Shown: positions 36,299 to 44,304 of the stretch, piece after piece
How the letters are laid out: every line of letters begins with the position of its first letter
How positions within the stretch are numbered: position 1 is the first letter of the stretch
Origin: Spirosomataceae bacterium TFI 002
Lineage (GTDB): Bacteria; Bacteroidota; Bacteroidia; Cytophagales; Spirosomataceae
Length of the DNA: 64,000 bases
Assembly: GCA_900230115.1 (NCBI GenBank)
Contig: LT907983.1
Location: forward strand, 2,232,001-2,296,000
Reading direction: 5' to 3'
Made by a program: the position numbers and the translations under genes
Notes under the pieces: generated by a model
The model's input: the letters and a program-made list of their open reading frames with translations, nothing else
Told to the model about the DNA's origin: nothing
The model's database searches: none

Positions 36299-36347
36299 TC
36301 CTCCCATTTTAGGGGAGTAAAATTTTTATTAACAATTAATACTTGCA

Positions 36348-36752
36348 ATGCCTACTATACAACAATTAGTAAGAAAAGGAAGAGAGCAACTTAAATACAA
36401 GTCGAAATCTCCGGCATTGGATTCTTGCCCACAGCGTCGTGGTGTTTGTACTCGTGTTTACACAACTACTCCAAAGAAGCCAAACTCGGCTTTGAGAAAA
36501 GTAGCTCGTGTACGCTTGACAAACCAGAAAGAAGTGAACGCTTATATCCCGGGTGAAGGTCACAACTTACAAGAGCACTCTATCGTATTGATAAGAGGTG
36601 GTCGTGTGAAAGATCTTCCTGGTGTGAGATATCACATCATCCGTGGGGCATTGGATACTGCCGGTGTTGCGAATCGTAACCAAAGTCGTTCTAAGTATGG
36701 TGCTAAGCGTCCTAAGCCAGGACAAGCTGCAGCTCCAGCGAAGAAAAAGTAA
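36348..36752 (+). CDS. rpsL: 30S ribosomal protein S12
   Basis: S12 sits at the decoding centre of the 30S subunit and governs accuracy. The 134-residue protein shows [40 protein letters not shown] and [20 protein letters not shown]. The [10 protein letters not shown] segment keeps lysine at the streptomycin-contact position (wild type), and RVKDLPG is unaltered too. It leads a two-gene unit with rpsG. The gap to rpsG is 119 bp, longer than in many str operons. Confidence 0.97.
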   Translation: MPTIQQLVRKGREQLKYKSKSPALDSCPQRRGVCTRVYTTTPKKPNSALRKVARVRLTNQKEVNAYIPGEGHNLQEHSIVLIRGGRVKDLPGVRYHIIRGALDTAGVANRNQSRSKYGAKRPKPGQAAAPAKKK

Positions 36753-36871
36753 AACCCTGATTGATACCAATTCCTTTTAGTAGGATGTATTCATAAGGGA
36801 AGTAATGTTCCATCATTTGTGTGGAATGTGAATTAGTTTAACAAACGATACCTCGTTAACAAAAAAGAAAA

Positions 36872-37339
36872 ATGAGAAAAGCAAAACCAAAAAAGCGTTA
36901 CGTACTACCTGATCCTAAGTTTAAGGATGTAGTTGTAACGAAATTTGTGAACAACTTGATGATTCAAGGTAAGAAAAGTCTTGCGTACAGAATTTTTTAC
37001 GGTGCACTTGATATCGTAGAAAAGAAAACGGAAGAAAACGGTCTTGAAGCATGGAAAAAAGCATTGAACAATGTGTCTCCATCTGTTGAGGTAAAAAGCC
37101 GAAGAGTGGGTGGTGCTACTTTCCAAGTTCCTACTGAGGTAAGAGCTGAAAGACGCCAAGCATTGGGTATGAAATGGTTGATCAGCTATGCTCGTAAGAG
37201 AGGTGAAAAAACCATTACTGAGCGTTTGGCTGGCGAGATTATCGCAGCAGCTAAAGGTGAAGGTTCTGCCGTTAAGAAGAAAGATGATACTCACAGAATG
37301 GCGGATGCTAACAAAGCATTCTCTCACTTCAGAGTGTAA
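36872..37339 (+). CDS. rpsG: 30S ribosomal protein S7
   Basis: S7 nucleates assembly of the 30S head and contacts the exit-site tRNA. The 155 residues include [40 protein letters not shown] and [20 protein letters not shown]. In many bacteria fusA and then the S10 cluster follow; here a strong terminator lies 20 bp after the stop and the next gene is a convergent oxidoreductase, so the str operon ends at rpsG. Confidence 0.97.
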   Translation: MRKAKPKKRYVLPDPKFKDVVVTKFVNNLMIQGKKSLAYRIFYGALDIVEKKTEENGLEAWKKALNNVSPSVEVKSRRVGGATFQVPTEVRAERRQALGMKWLISYARKRGEKTITERLAGEIIAAAKGEGSAVKKKDDTHRMADANKAFSHFRV

Positions 37340-37359
37340 GATTCTTCGCAAAAAAATTA

Positions 37360-37393
37360 AAGCCACTTTCAGTAATGAAGGTGGCTTTTTTTA
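37360..37393 (+). terminator. Rho-independent terminator after rpsG
   Basis: AAGCCACTTTC (37360-37370) pairs with GAAGGTGGCTT (37377-37387) with one wobble pair and a 6-nt loop, followed by T-rich sequence. It closes the rpsL-rpsG operon. Confidence 0.85.
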
Positions 37394-37515
37394 TGGAAAA
37401 AACTCCAGGAAAGGCTGTTCCAATAACAAGTTTACATGGTTTTTGAAAAATACATTCCCTAGGAGCAATTTCCGAAAGGCAGATAACTCATTTAAAGCTT
37501 TATCTCGGGTTTAAC

Positions 37516-38529
37516 TTAGAATAAGATTACTGTTTTGCCGATAGTTTTTCCTGACTCTTGCATTTGGTGTGCCAGTTTAAGATTCTCTACCGTAAACCCA
37601 TTCAAAGTAGTAGTTAAGGTCGATTTAATTGTGCCTGCATCTAATAGATCTGAAATGATATTTAAAATTTCGTGCTGTCTAGCTATATCTTCGGTAGTAA
37701 ACATGGAACGTGTGTACATGAGCTCCCAAGAAAACGTTACACTCTTAGCTTTTAAAATATTCAAATTTAATGGCTTACTACTTTCCGTTATTGAAACGAT
37801 ATGACCCTGAGGTTTAATGATCTCTGCAGCGATTTCCCAATATCCCTCCAAATCAACAAAGTCCAAGATATAATTTACCTGACTATGATTTATCTTTTCT
37901 AATTCTTCTTTTAAATTATGGTGATTTACCACAAAATCCGCACCCATATCCTTGCACCATTGTACTGAGTCTGGCCTTGAGGCAGTTGCAATTACGGTAA
38001 GGTTTCCAATCTTTTTTGCAAGTTGGATTGCCAATGAGCCTACACCACCAGCTCCGGCTAATATTAAAACAGTTTTTCCTTTATCTGTCTCTGAGTTTAT
38101 TTTAATTCGATCAAATAGTGATTCAAAAGCTGTTAATCCAGTTAATGGAATTGCCGCTGCTTCTGCCAAGCTCAAATTTTTAGGTTTTTTACCTACAATG
38201 CGTTCATCTACAAGTTGATACTCTGCGTTACTCCCACTTCTTGTTAAGTCCCCAGCATAATACACTTGGTCGCCAATTTTAAACTTTGATGTTTTGTCAC
38301 CTACGGCCTCCACGACACCTACGGCATCCCAGCCAATAATTTTAGGTGTTTCTAAAACTGAATCTTTTGCAGCGTTTTCTCTTATTTTAAAATCGACAGG
38401 ATTAACAGAAATAGCTTCAATTTTAACCAACAAATCAAATCCTGATGGAGATGGTATTTCGGTTTCAAATTCAATAAAACTATTATTGTCTGTAATTGGT
38501 AATGATTGCTTAAACCCTATTGCTTTCAT
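37516..38529 (-). CDS. Zinc-type alcohol dehydrogenase/quinone oxidoreductase family
   Basis: I chose the ATG at 38529 (MKAIGFKQSLPIT), the usual MDR beginning, rather than the in-frame ATG 18 bp upstream. The 337-residue protein has the MDR GroES-like half (KIEAISVNPVDFKIRE, WDAVGVVEAVG, GDQVYYAGDL) and a Rossmann half with ILAGAGGVGSLAIQLAKKIG. It lacks the cysteine cluster of structural-zinc enzymes, so it is the quinone-reductase (QOR/ZADH2) type, reducing quinones or enones with NADPH. It is divergent from an HxlR regulator across 99 bp, the classical arrangement for redox-stress control. Confidence 0.88.
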   Translation of the reverse strand: MKAIGFKQSLPITDNNSFIEFETEIPSPSGFDLLVKIEAISVNPVDFKIRENAAKDSVLETPKIIGWDAVGVVEAVGDKTSKFKIGDQVYYAGDLTRSGSNAEYQLVDERIVGKKPKNLSLAEAAAIPLTGLTAFESLFDRIKINSETDKGKTVLILAGAGGVGSLAIQLAKKIGNLTVIATASRPDSVQWCKDMGADFVVNHHNLKEELEKINHSQVNYILDFVDLEGYWEIAAEIIKPQGHIVSITESSKPLNLNILKAKSVTFSWELMYTRSMFTTEDIARQHEILNIISDLLDAGTIKSTLTTTLNGFTVENLKLAHQMQESGKTIGKTVILF

Positions 38530-38550
38530 ATTTTTCTGATTATTCATTCT

Positions 38551-38569
38551 AACTATACTTTTTATAGTT
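38551..38569. promoter_or_regulatory. Inverted repeat, candidate HxlR operator
   Basis: AACTATA-N5-TATAGTT is a perfect 7-bp inverted repeat lying between the divergent start codons. It touches the plus-strand -33 TTG at 38568-38570 and lies just downstream of the minus-strand -7 box. Related half-sites occur at 38582-38587 (ATAGTA) and 38617-38623 (ATAGTAT). HxlR dimers bind such repeats. Confidence 0.55.
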
Positions 38570-38598
38570 GCAAAAGTAATTATAGTATTTTACCTTTG
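38568..38598 (+). promoter_or_regulatory. Promoter of the HxlR gene
   Basis: TTG (38568-38570), 20 bp, TACCTTTG (38591-38598) fits TTG-N-TAnnTTTG. The ATG is at 38629, giving a leader of about 24 nt. Confidence 0.65.
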
Positions 38599-38601
38599 CA
38601 A
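38571..38601 (-). promoter_or_regulatory. Promoter of the oxidoreductase gene
   Basis: On the minus strand TTG (complement of 38599-38601), 20 bp, TACTTTTG (complement of 38571-38578). It is a mirror image of the HxlR promoter, sharing the same 20-bp core. Confidence 0.65.
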
Positions 38602-38628
38602 TAACGGTCAAAAAGGATAGTATCAAAT

Positions 38629-38976
38629 ATGTATACATTTAATGGAAAGGAGTACCCCTGTTGTGCGAGTTTAACAATGGGACTTATTGGTGGAAAGTGG
38701 AAGACAGTAATCTTGTACCATCTGCGAAATGAAAAGCTGCGGTATAACGAATTGAGAAAAGAAATGCCAACAGTAACTGAACGAACCTTAAGTTTGCAAT
38801 TAAAGACTTTGGAAGAAGATGGAATAATTAAACGTAAGGTTTACACGTCGAAGCCACCCTTAAAAGTCGAGTACTCCTTAACTGATTTTGGTAAGACTTT
38901 ACTTCCAGTAGTCATGTCAATAGCAGAATGGGGCAATTATGCAGTTGAAAACCATTTGGAGTCAATTAAAAGTTAA
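38629..38976 (+). CDS. HxlR-family transcriptional regulator
   Basis: The 115-residue winged-helix protein has the family pattern: PCCASLTMGLIGGKWKTVIL with the conserved N-terminal cysteine (here a Cys-Cys pair), LRYNELRKEMPTVTERTLSL as recognition region, and VEYSLTDFGKTLLPVV in the wing. Members such as YodB and HypR sense quinones or disulfide stress through that cysteine and control divergent oxidoreductase genes, as expected here. The -7 box and a palindrome in the shared region support direct control. Confidence 0.92.
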   Translation: MYTFNGKEYPCCASLTMGLIGGKWKTVILYHLRNEKLRYNELRKEMPTVTERTLSLQLKTLEEDGIIKRKVYTSKPPLKVEYSLTDFGKTLLPVVMSIAEWGNYAVENHLESIKS

Positions 38977-39147
38977 TTTTATTAAACTCCTCTTTGCGAT
39001 AAAACCAATTTCGCAGCCTTCACTGCTTCTTTGGTATAATTTCTTTTTTCCCATTAAAACTAAGCAAATCGAATAGTGTAATGATGACTAAACCTTTACC
39101 ACCAATAGCTAAAAATGAGTGTCTTCACTTCCACAGTCACCTTTAAC

Positions 39148-39498
39148 TCAGTTTCCCAAATATTTATTACCCTGTTTATATTCTAGAATTGGCATTTTGT
39201 ATTCGCCATCTTCCTGAGCCGGTTCCACTTTTATCATCGTGTGTTTCCCTTCTGGTTTGAGGACAGGCATTTTACTTTCAAATGGTTTTGGCGAAAGCAA
39301 TTGTTGCCTTAGAGCTTCTTCCTTCAAGCTTTTAAATCCTTCAACCCTTGGGTTTGTTTTCTCAAGATATCGTCCATTGTAAGCAAAGGCTTCTAAATCC
39401 CCTCCTTTTTTCTCTCCAGAATATGGAATGTGAGATTGAGCGTTAACTGCGTAAAAGCAAAAGACTAGAAATAAAATGAATAGTGCTTTGGTATACAT
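39148..39498 (-). CDS. Small secreted protein, unknown function
   Basis: I use the ATG at 39498 (MYTKALFILFLVFCFYAVNA, ending in Q), which opens a clean signal peptide; the frame extends 30 bp further upstream. The 116-residue product has a mature part rich in Lys and Pro with the repeat-like MPVLKPEGKHTM and MPILEYKQGNKYLGN. No domain recognised. Monocistronic, 75 bp from the thioesterase gene. Confidence 0.55.
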   Translation of the reverse strand: MYTKALFILFLVFCFYAVNAQSHIPYSGEKKGGDLEAFAYNGRYLEKTNPRVEGFKSLKEEALRQQLLSPKPFESKMPVLKPEGKHTMIKVEPAQEDGEYKMPILEYKQGNKYLGN

Positions 39499-39573
39499 AT
39501 CATTGTGTTTGCTAACCAAAACTCCCACTTACTTAAAAGAAAAGCAAGGTTTTTAACATTTAATCAAAGCACT

Positions 39574-40089
39574 TTACATCCCAAAAATTGCCTTCAACTC
39601 ATTGGCCTCTTGTGGTTTCATTCTGCCAGCTAATACCAATCTAAGTTGCCTTCTGCGAAGTGCTCCATTGTAAAGTTCTTTCTCTTCGTCAGTAATAGGC
39701 TCCAAACCCGGCACTTCAGCTGGATTTCCATTTTCATCAAGTGCCACGTAAGTTAGAAATGCTGAATTTGTATGTTTCTTAGTACCTGCAGGTATATTTT
39801 CGGTAAATACACTTACCATTACCTCCATCGATGTTTTGAAAGCACGTGTGATTTTTGCCTCCAAAGTAATAACGTCACCCATGGGAATAGAATCGGTAAA
39901 AGACATATTGTCAAGAGAAGCAGTCACCACCAGCTTATTGGAGTGTTTCTGACCTGCAATAGCACCAATGAGATCAATTTTTCTCATTAGGTTGCCGCCC
40001 ATGAGATTATTGAATGCATTCGTGTCATTTGGTAATATCATTTCCGAATTATAAGTTATGGATTCGCTAACTTTTTTGGATGAAATCAT
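39574..40089 (-). CDS. Acyl-CoA thioesterase, hotdog fold
   Basis: The 171-residue cytoplasmic enzyme matches the YciA/BACH hotdog family, which hydrolyses acyl-CoA to free acid and CoA. Visible are LPNDTNAFNNLMGGNLMRKI (hot-dog helix with the catalytic Asp), VVTASLDNMSFTDSIPMGDV and AFLTYVALDENGNPAEVPGL, followed by a C-terminal helical extension. Substrate chain length cannot be told. It stands alone on the minus strand. Confidence 0.88.
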   Translation of the reverse strand: MISSKKVSESITYNSEMILPNDTNAFNNLMGGNLMRKIDLIGAIAGQKHSNKLVVTASLDNMSFTDSIPMGDVITLEAKITRAFKTSMEVMVSVFTENIPAGTKKHTNSAFLTYVALDENGNPAEVPGLEPITDEEKELYNGALRRRQLRLVLAGRMKPQEANELKAIFGM

Positions 40090-40381
40090 AAGTTTTAATT
40101 AATGGCTGCAAGTTAGCCTGACTTTCTTATTTCTTGAAAAGTTATTGCTAAAATCACATTTTTCAATGTCATCTCCTTAAAGAAAAAACTATTAATAAAG
40201 CTCAATACTAGCCTATTGACTTACTTTTTAGAAAATTTTATCAACTTTACCTGTGACTAATTTTAAGGCACTACGTCTATATATTGATTCGCAATTAAAG
40301 TAGTAAAACTTTAAAAGCCTTTCCCACTACCCACAAATAAATCCATAACAATTTTTACACAGCAGTTTATTTATTCAATTG

Positions 40382-40579
40382 ATGAATAGAGAGGAGTTGA
40401 ACAGGAAACGTGATGAAAGAATCACTTTTGAAAAAAGTTTTAAACAAGAAAGAGATTATGTGAAGGAAGCTAAAGCACTTGCGAAAAAACAAAGAAGTAA
40501 TAATCCTATTAGCTTTTACCGTAAGTACTTCCGAGCCATTTTTAGAATTAAAAACAAAGGAAACCATGACCAAAATTGA
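40382..40579 (+). CDS. Small basic protein, unknown function
   Basis: A 65-residue frame opens at ATG 40382 and encodes MNREELNRKRDERITFEKSF and a basic C-terminus with SFYRKYFRAIFRIKNKG. Highly charged, with no hydrophobic signal. Its stop overlaps the next gene's start by 14 bp, which suggests coupled translation. Unlike a shadow ORF it has codon choice similar to neighbours, but the evidence is modest. Confidence 0.4.
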   Translation: MNREELNRKRDERITFEKSFKQERDYVKEAKALAKKQRSNNPISFYRKYFRAIFRIKNKGNHDQN

Positions 40580-40859
40580 ATCAAAGCAATTTACAAAAGA
40601 TCAAATAAACGATTATTTGGATGGAAAAATGGATGGTGACCAGTTACTAGAATTTGAAACTGAAATATTCACCAGCACTCACCTTGAGAAAGAAGTGGCA
40701 ATGGAAGTTCTACAAAGAATGCGTAACCAACATTCGGAGCCTCAAATGAAGACAATTAATAAGGGCGTTGTAGAAGACAAACCTAATCTAAGCACAAACA
40801 CTAGAACTAAGCAGAAAAGCTGTTTTGATAAATACTTCAACTTCCTTTCTAGCAATTAA
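40566..40859 (+). CDS. Anti-sigma-factor-like small protein
   Basis: The 97-residue frame begins at ATG 40566 (MTKIESKQFTKDQINDYLDG); an upstream TTG/ATG extension would overlap another gene. The segment DYLDGKMDGDQLLEFETEI and its continuation FTSTHLEKEVAMEVLQRMR resembles the N-terminal cytoplasmic module of anti-sigma factors, but no membrane segment follows. The rest is polar, ending in FDKYFNFLSSN. No sigma-factor gene is adjacent. Possibly a small regulator; IS copy 1 begins 47 bp after it. Confidence 0.45.
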   Translation: MTKIESKQFTKDQINDYLDGKMDGDQLLEFETEIFTSTHLEKEVAMEVLQRMRNQHSEPQMKTINKGVVEDKPNLSTNTRTKQKSCFDKYFNFLSSN

Positions 40860-41021
40860 AAAACATAAAGTAACCCCAAACACTCCCATCTAACCACGGG
40901 TAAGTAGAGGCTGTCTCATTATAAACGTGGGTCAGCCTTCTTTTTTGAATAAAAGTGTAATTCTTGTGACAATCTCTTCTGGTTTTGGTGCGGGGAGTTT
41001 AAAATGAGGCCGAAATAGCCC

Positions 41022-42569
41022 TTATGAAGCCATTTTTTGGATATTGTGTGCAAGGGCGAGCAAGCCCGTTTCGATGAGGACTTTTTCTTTTCCTCTTAAC
41101 ATAAATCTTCTGAAGTTTTTGTTTTGCTTGATGTTTCCAAAGACTGCTTCCACATCTGCTGGCCTTTGGGAGCGATGTTTTATTCCCTCTGGACTTAGTA
41201 GCTTTTGTCGTGCTTTGTCTTTTAATCTTTTTGCATTGTGATTGACTTGGACAAGTCGATTTCCTTTGGCTTTGTGGCAGGCTCCTTTCAATGGGCAATT
41301 GTCACAGTTTTTTGCTTGATAAAAGCTTATTTGTTGTTGGTATCCAGATTTTCTTTTCTCTGTTTTTTCATAGACTTTCTCCATTTTTTGACCCATCGGA
41401 CAGATAAAAAAGTCGTTCTCCGAATCGTAATACAGGTTCTCTGACTTGAAGGCATCTTCAGGCTTTATCTTCCCTTTGGCTTTTTGCTCTTTATGGAAGT
41501 AATTGTATTTCACATAGCCCTCAAGTTCATTGTTCTCTAAATATTGATAGTTTTCTTCCGAGCCATAGCCGGCATCGGCCACCACTTCTTCTGGTAATTT
41601 TTTATAGAGCTCTTTGAAGGTTTCTAGGTGGAGTGGTAAGGTATATACATCGTTGGCATATTGGTAGATGTCGTAGTTTAGAATACATTGATTACAAGTA
41701 CTTATCTGCCAGTTGTAGCCCGCTTTTAGCTGACCATTGAGCATGTGGTCGTCTTTCATTCGCATAAAAGTGGCATCTGGATCTGTCTTGGAATAGGAGT
41801 TTCGATCACCCATCAGCTTTTGCTGAACTTCGTATTTCTTTAGATTCTTTGGCCAATTGTTCTTTGCATAATTCAGCTTTTGCTTCACTTTCGGATCTAC
41901 TTCTTTGCCTTTTAAGGCTTGATTGATTTGCCCGATAGTCTGTTCTACTTTTTGAGAATCTATCTTTTCAAAAATAGTGGGCGAGTTATCTTTCATCTCC
42001 TCGGAGGCTACCTTTTCGGCATAGTTCCAAAGGTCTTTAAGCTGTTCTTTTATCCTTTCTGTATTCCGCTTTATAGACTTGCCCCATACAAAAGTGTATT
42101 TATTGGCATTGGCCTCTATTTTGGTTCCATCCACATAAACCGTCTTTAAATCTACCAGTCCTTGATCTGCCATCAGTAAAACGACTTGACCAAAAACCTC
42201 TTTCAATACCGACTTCAATCTATCCGTTCTAAATCGGTTTATTGTATTATGGTCTGGTCGCTGCATGCCAGCAAGCCACATGAAGTGAATGTTTGAACTG
42301 ACGGCTTCTTCTATTTTTCGAGAGGAATAAATATTGCTGATATAGCCGTAAATAATAATTTTTAACATCATTCGTGGATGAAATGATGAACTTCCGCCTC
42401 CAGAATACTTCTGCAATAATGAATCAATATCTATCTCATCTATGATTCTTTGTACCAATCGAACCACGTGATTTTCGGGAATTAATTCATTTAACGATGG
42501 AGGAAGAAGGGATAGCTGATAAGGATCATAATCCTTAAATACAGGCTTCTTTTTGACTCCTTTTTTCAT
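41022..42569 (-). CDS. IS1182-type DDE transposase (copy 1)
   Basis: The 515-residue enzyme cuts and joins the IS ends. Its N-terminal domain reads PSLNELIPENHVVRLVQRII and FHPRMMLKIIIYGYISN, followed by RPDHNTINRFR, the first catalytic Asp in VYVDGTKIEANANKYTFVWG, and VADAGYGSEENYQYLEN. Four cysteines follow in NCDNCPLKGACHKAKGNRL, and RRFMLRGKEKVLIETGLLAL, with the catalytic Glu region, closes it. Identical in length and sequence to copy 2. It appears intact. Confidence 0.93.
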   Translation of the reverse strand: MKKGVKKKPVFKDYDPYQLSLLPPSLNELIPENHVVRLVQRIIDEIDIDSLLQKYSGGGSSSFHPRMMLKIIIYGYISNIYSSRKIEEAVSSNIHFMWLAGMQRPDHNTINRFRTDRLKSVLKEVFGQVVLLMADQGLVDLKTVYVDGTKIEANANKYTFVWGKSIKRNTERIKEQLKDLWNYAEKVASEEMKDNSPTIFEKIDSQKVEQTIGQINQALKGKEVDPKVKQKLNYAKNNWPKNLKKYEVQQKLMGDRNSYSKTDPDATFMRMKDDHMLNGQLKAGYNWQISTCNQCILNYDIYQYANDVYTLPLHLETFKELYKKLPEEVVADAGYGSEENYQYLENNELEGYVKYNYFHKEQKAKGKIKPEDAFKSENLYYDSENDFFICPMGQKMEKVYEKTEKRKSGYQQQISFYQAKNCDNCPLKGACHKAKGNRLVQVNHNAKRLKDKARQKLLSPEGIKHRSQRPADVEAVFGNIKQNKNFRRFMLRGKEKVLIETGLLALAHNIQKMAS

Positions 42570-42593
42570 AACTGAAGTTACAAAAAAATCTAT

Positions 42594-42624
42594 AAAAAAG
42601 AGACTGCCCTTTTGAGACAGCCTC
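42594..42624 (-). terminator. IS end hairpin with T-run (transposase 5' side)
   Basis: Read into the IS, GAGGCTG pairs with CAGTCTC (one G-T wobble) across an 11-nt loop and is followed by six T, so it would stop transcripts entering the transposase gene from outside. The same structure is in copy 2 at 57877-57907. Confidence 0.65.
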
Positions 42625-42627
42625 TTT

Positions 42628-42648
42628 ACTTTATTCGATTAATAAAGT
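42628..42648. promoter_or_regulatory. 8-bp inverted repeat next to IS copy 1
   Basis: ACTTTATT-N5-AATAAAGT is a perfect inverted repeat just outside the IS, 41 bp before the DUF1361 operator. Its outer ACTTT/AAAGT arms match the operator arms at 42689, so it may be a second, weaker binding site or a relic terminator. Confidence 0.35.
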
Positions 42649-42688
42649 TTAACAAGACATAATAGCAATAAATAGAAGTAATTTATAT

Positions 42689-42707
42689 TACTTTGTATTT
42701 CAAAGTA
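42689..42707. promoter_or_regulatory. Candidate operator 1 (TACTTTG-N5-CAAAGTA)
   Basis: The 7-5-7 palindrome ends 10 bp before the ATG of the DUF1361 gene. It is repeated at 44611-44629 with the same ACTTTTA tail, upstream of the DUF2809 gene. The winged-helix protein at 44301 is the likely binder (inference). Its position at the start of transcription or ribosome site fits repression. Confidence 0.65.
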
Positions 42708-42717
42708 CTTTTACTCA

Positions 42718-43365
42718 ATGAAGATAAACATTAGCAAAGCGACTCGATCATTTATTGTATTATCGATATTATCCATTAGTTTATTCGGAATTAGGTTCAT
42801 GCATACTGGAGCATCATTTGGTCTTGGGCTCGTATGGAATCTCTTTTTAGCATGGATTCCTCTATTCTTTGCATTACTTGCACGTCGGCTTAGCCAAAAA
42901 CCATTTTTCAAATATTTGGCAATGGCTATTTGGCTACTGTTCTTTCCAAACGCACCTTACATCATTACTGACCTGGTTCATTTGGATCACTTACCAGCAC
43001 ATTTATGGTGGTATGATTCAATGGGTATCTTTGTTGTGGCATTCACGGGACTATTACTTGGAATATATTCAGTAAGCATCATTCATCAAATTTGGAGAAA
43101 GGACTTTGGAGCTTTCTTTGCATGGCACGCAGTGGTAGTCAGTATGGGCTTATGCGGGTTTGGAATATACCTTGGTCGTTTCTTAAGGTTAAACTCTTGG
43201 GATATCATTACGCATCCATTTAGACTTGCTAGGTATTGCATCAACTCTTTGGGCAATCCACTTGCAATGCAAACTACATTACTTTTTGGAGCTGTACTCA
43301 CTGCTGTTTATTTAGCATTTTATTACATCAATCAAAACGAAAATGAACTTCAAAAAGCTAATTAA
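42718..43365 (+). CDS. DUF1361 membrane protein
   Basis: The 215-residue protein has about six membrane segments and the DUF1361 pattern LLFFPNAPYIITDLVHLDHL plus YDSMGIFVVAFTGLLLGIYS. Function unknown. It is first of a unit that includes DgkA, an unknown membrane protein and a winged-helix regulator, and overlaps dgkA by 23 bp. The palindrome upstream suggests control by that regulator. Confidence 0.85.
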   Translation: MKINISKATRSFIVLSILSISLFGIRFMHTGASFGLGLVWNLFLAWIPLFFALLARRLSQKPFFKYLAMAIWLLFFPNAPYIITDLVHLDHLPAHLWWYDSMGIFVVAFTGLLLGIYSVSIIHQIWRKDFGAFFAWHAVVVSMGLCGFGIYLGRFLRLNSWDIITHPFRLARYCINSLGNPLAMQTTLLFGAVLTAVYLAFYYINQNENELQKAN

Positions 43366-43696
43366 AAGTTTTTCTTTTGCTTTTAAAGGACTGATTTCTT
43401 TGCTGAAAAGTGAAAACAATTTTCAATTTCATTTTGCTACAATGATTTTAGTTATCGCTTGCGGTTTTGTGTTTAAAATCACACAAACTGATTGGTACAT
43501 TATTCTAATTCTATTTGCCCTAGTTTTTTCAGCAGAAGCATTTAATACTGGCTTAGAGAAGTTATGCGATTTTGTACATCCCGAGCATCACCAAAAAATA
43601 GGAATTATTAAAGACATAGCAGCCGCAGGAGTTTTGATAGTAGCGACCGTTGCGGCCATCATTGGTTTACTCATTTTTTATCCAAAAGTATTTTAA
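43343..43696 (+). CDS. dgkA: Diacylglycerol kinase family (DgkA type)
   Basis: The 117-residue integral enzyme phosphorylates diacylglycerol or undecaprenol. The signature is SFSFAFKGLISLLKSENNFQ with the helix pair, EAFNTGLEKLCDFVHPEHHQ and IKDIAAAGVLIVATVAAIIG. In Gram-negatives it recycles lipids from membrane glycan synthesis; in many Bacteroidota the substrate is undecaprenol. It overlaps the DUF1361 gene by 23 bp and ends 2 bp before the next gene, so translation is coupled. Confidence 0.9.
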   Translation: MNFKKLIKSFSFAFKGLISLLKSENNFQFHFATMILVIACGFVFKITQTDWYIILILFALVFSAEAFNTGLEKLCDFVHPEHHQKIGIIKDIAAAGVLIVATVAAIIGLLIFYPKVF

Positions 43697-43698
43697 CA

Positions 43699-44304
43699 AT
43701 GCAGAATCACCTAGAAGATTTGAAAGAAATAAGGCAGCTCATGGAGCGGTCAAGCAAGTTTTTGTCCTTGAGTGGATTGAGCGGTATTGCGGTGGGAGTA
43801 ATTGCTATTTTCGCTGCTGTTTTTGTATACATGAGACAGCTATTAGTCTTTGGATCTTCATATTCCCGCTATTTCAATTGGGCAGATCGTTACTTTTTGA
43901 TTCTCGCCGCACTTGTAACTATGGCTCTAGCGATTGTAGCAGGAATCTTTTTCACAAAAAAGAAAGCAAAAAAGAACAAAGAAAAGATTTGGAATAAACT
44001 CAGTCAAAAACTTGTGCTCGCTATGAGTCTGCCTTTACTTGCAGGCGGTTTTACGTGTCTTGCTCTTTTGGTTCATGGAATCATATGGCCACTTGCAGGC
44101 TTAACCCTTGTGTTTTACGGAATGGCACTAATAAATGGATCTCAATATACTTATCAAGACGTGTACTATTTGGGGATATGTGAGGTGATTTTAGGTATAA
44201 TTGCACTGTTTTGGGTGGGGTATTCTCTCCTTTTTTGGGCTGTGGGTTTTGGAGTTTTGCACATTGTATACGGTGCAAGAATGTATGTAAAATACGATAA
44301 ATGA
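43699..44304 (+). CDS. Membrane protein of unknown function
   Basis: The 201-residue protein has a short N-terminal helix (DLKEIRQLMERSSKFLSLSG) and about six membrane segments. I know similar genes paired with small winged-helix regulators in Bacteroidota, as here: its stop overlaps the regulator's ATG by 4 bp (44301-44304). It may sense or modulate the regulator, but no function is established. Confidence 0.7.
   Translation: MQNHLEDLKEIRQLMERSSKFLSLSGLSGIAVGVIAIFAAVFVYMRQLLVFGSSYSRYFNWADRYFLILAALVTMALAIVAGIFFTKKKAKKNKEKIWNKLSQKLVLAMSLPLLAGGFTCLALLVHGIIWPLAGLTLVFYGMALINGSQYTYQDVYYLGICEVILGIIALFWVGYSLLFWAVGFGVLHIVYGARMYVKYDK

Larger units (their letters stand above)
35809..36347. other. 539-bp intergenic region upstream of rpsL
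   Basis: No coding region is credible. It holds the predicted promoter of the leftward secreted-protein gene (35900-35931) and that of rpsL (36291-36298), and in the rpsL leader a small hairpin CTCCC-N7-GGGAG at 36301-36317. The remaining 300-odd bases between the two promoters are AT-rich with no structure I can name. Confidence 0.5.
40907..42624 (-). mobile_element. IS1182-family insertion sequence, copy 1
   Basis: The element is 1718 bp, bounded by the inverted ends GAGGCTGTCTCA (40907 onward) and its complement at 42624. It carries one transposase gene (41022-42569, minus strand). It has the same length and the same frames on both strands as the copy at 57877-59594, which implies near-identical DNA. 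No clear direct target repeat is visible at its flanks. Both ends can fold into hairpins followed by T-runs pointing inward (separate finding). Confidence 0.9.

Noticed and set aside
36905-37366. 153-aa minus-strand frame over rpsG
   Set aside because: Antisense of an essential ribosomal-protein gene, with no independent signals.
40999-41298. 99-aa frame rich in R, K, Q, S overlapping the transposase (also at 59203-59502)
   Set aside because: It is an off-frame reading of transposase codons; its presence in both IS copies follows from their identity, not from coding.
40899-42632. Target-site duplication around IS copy 1
   Set aside because: Left flank GGTAAGTA and right flank TTTACTTT share no direct repeat; the AAT/AAT at copy 2 is too short to rely on.
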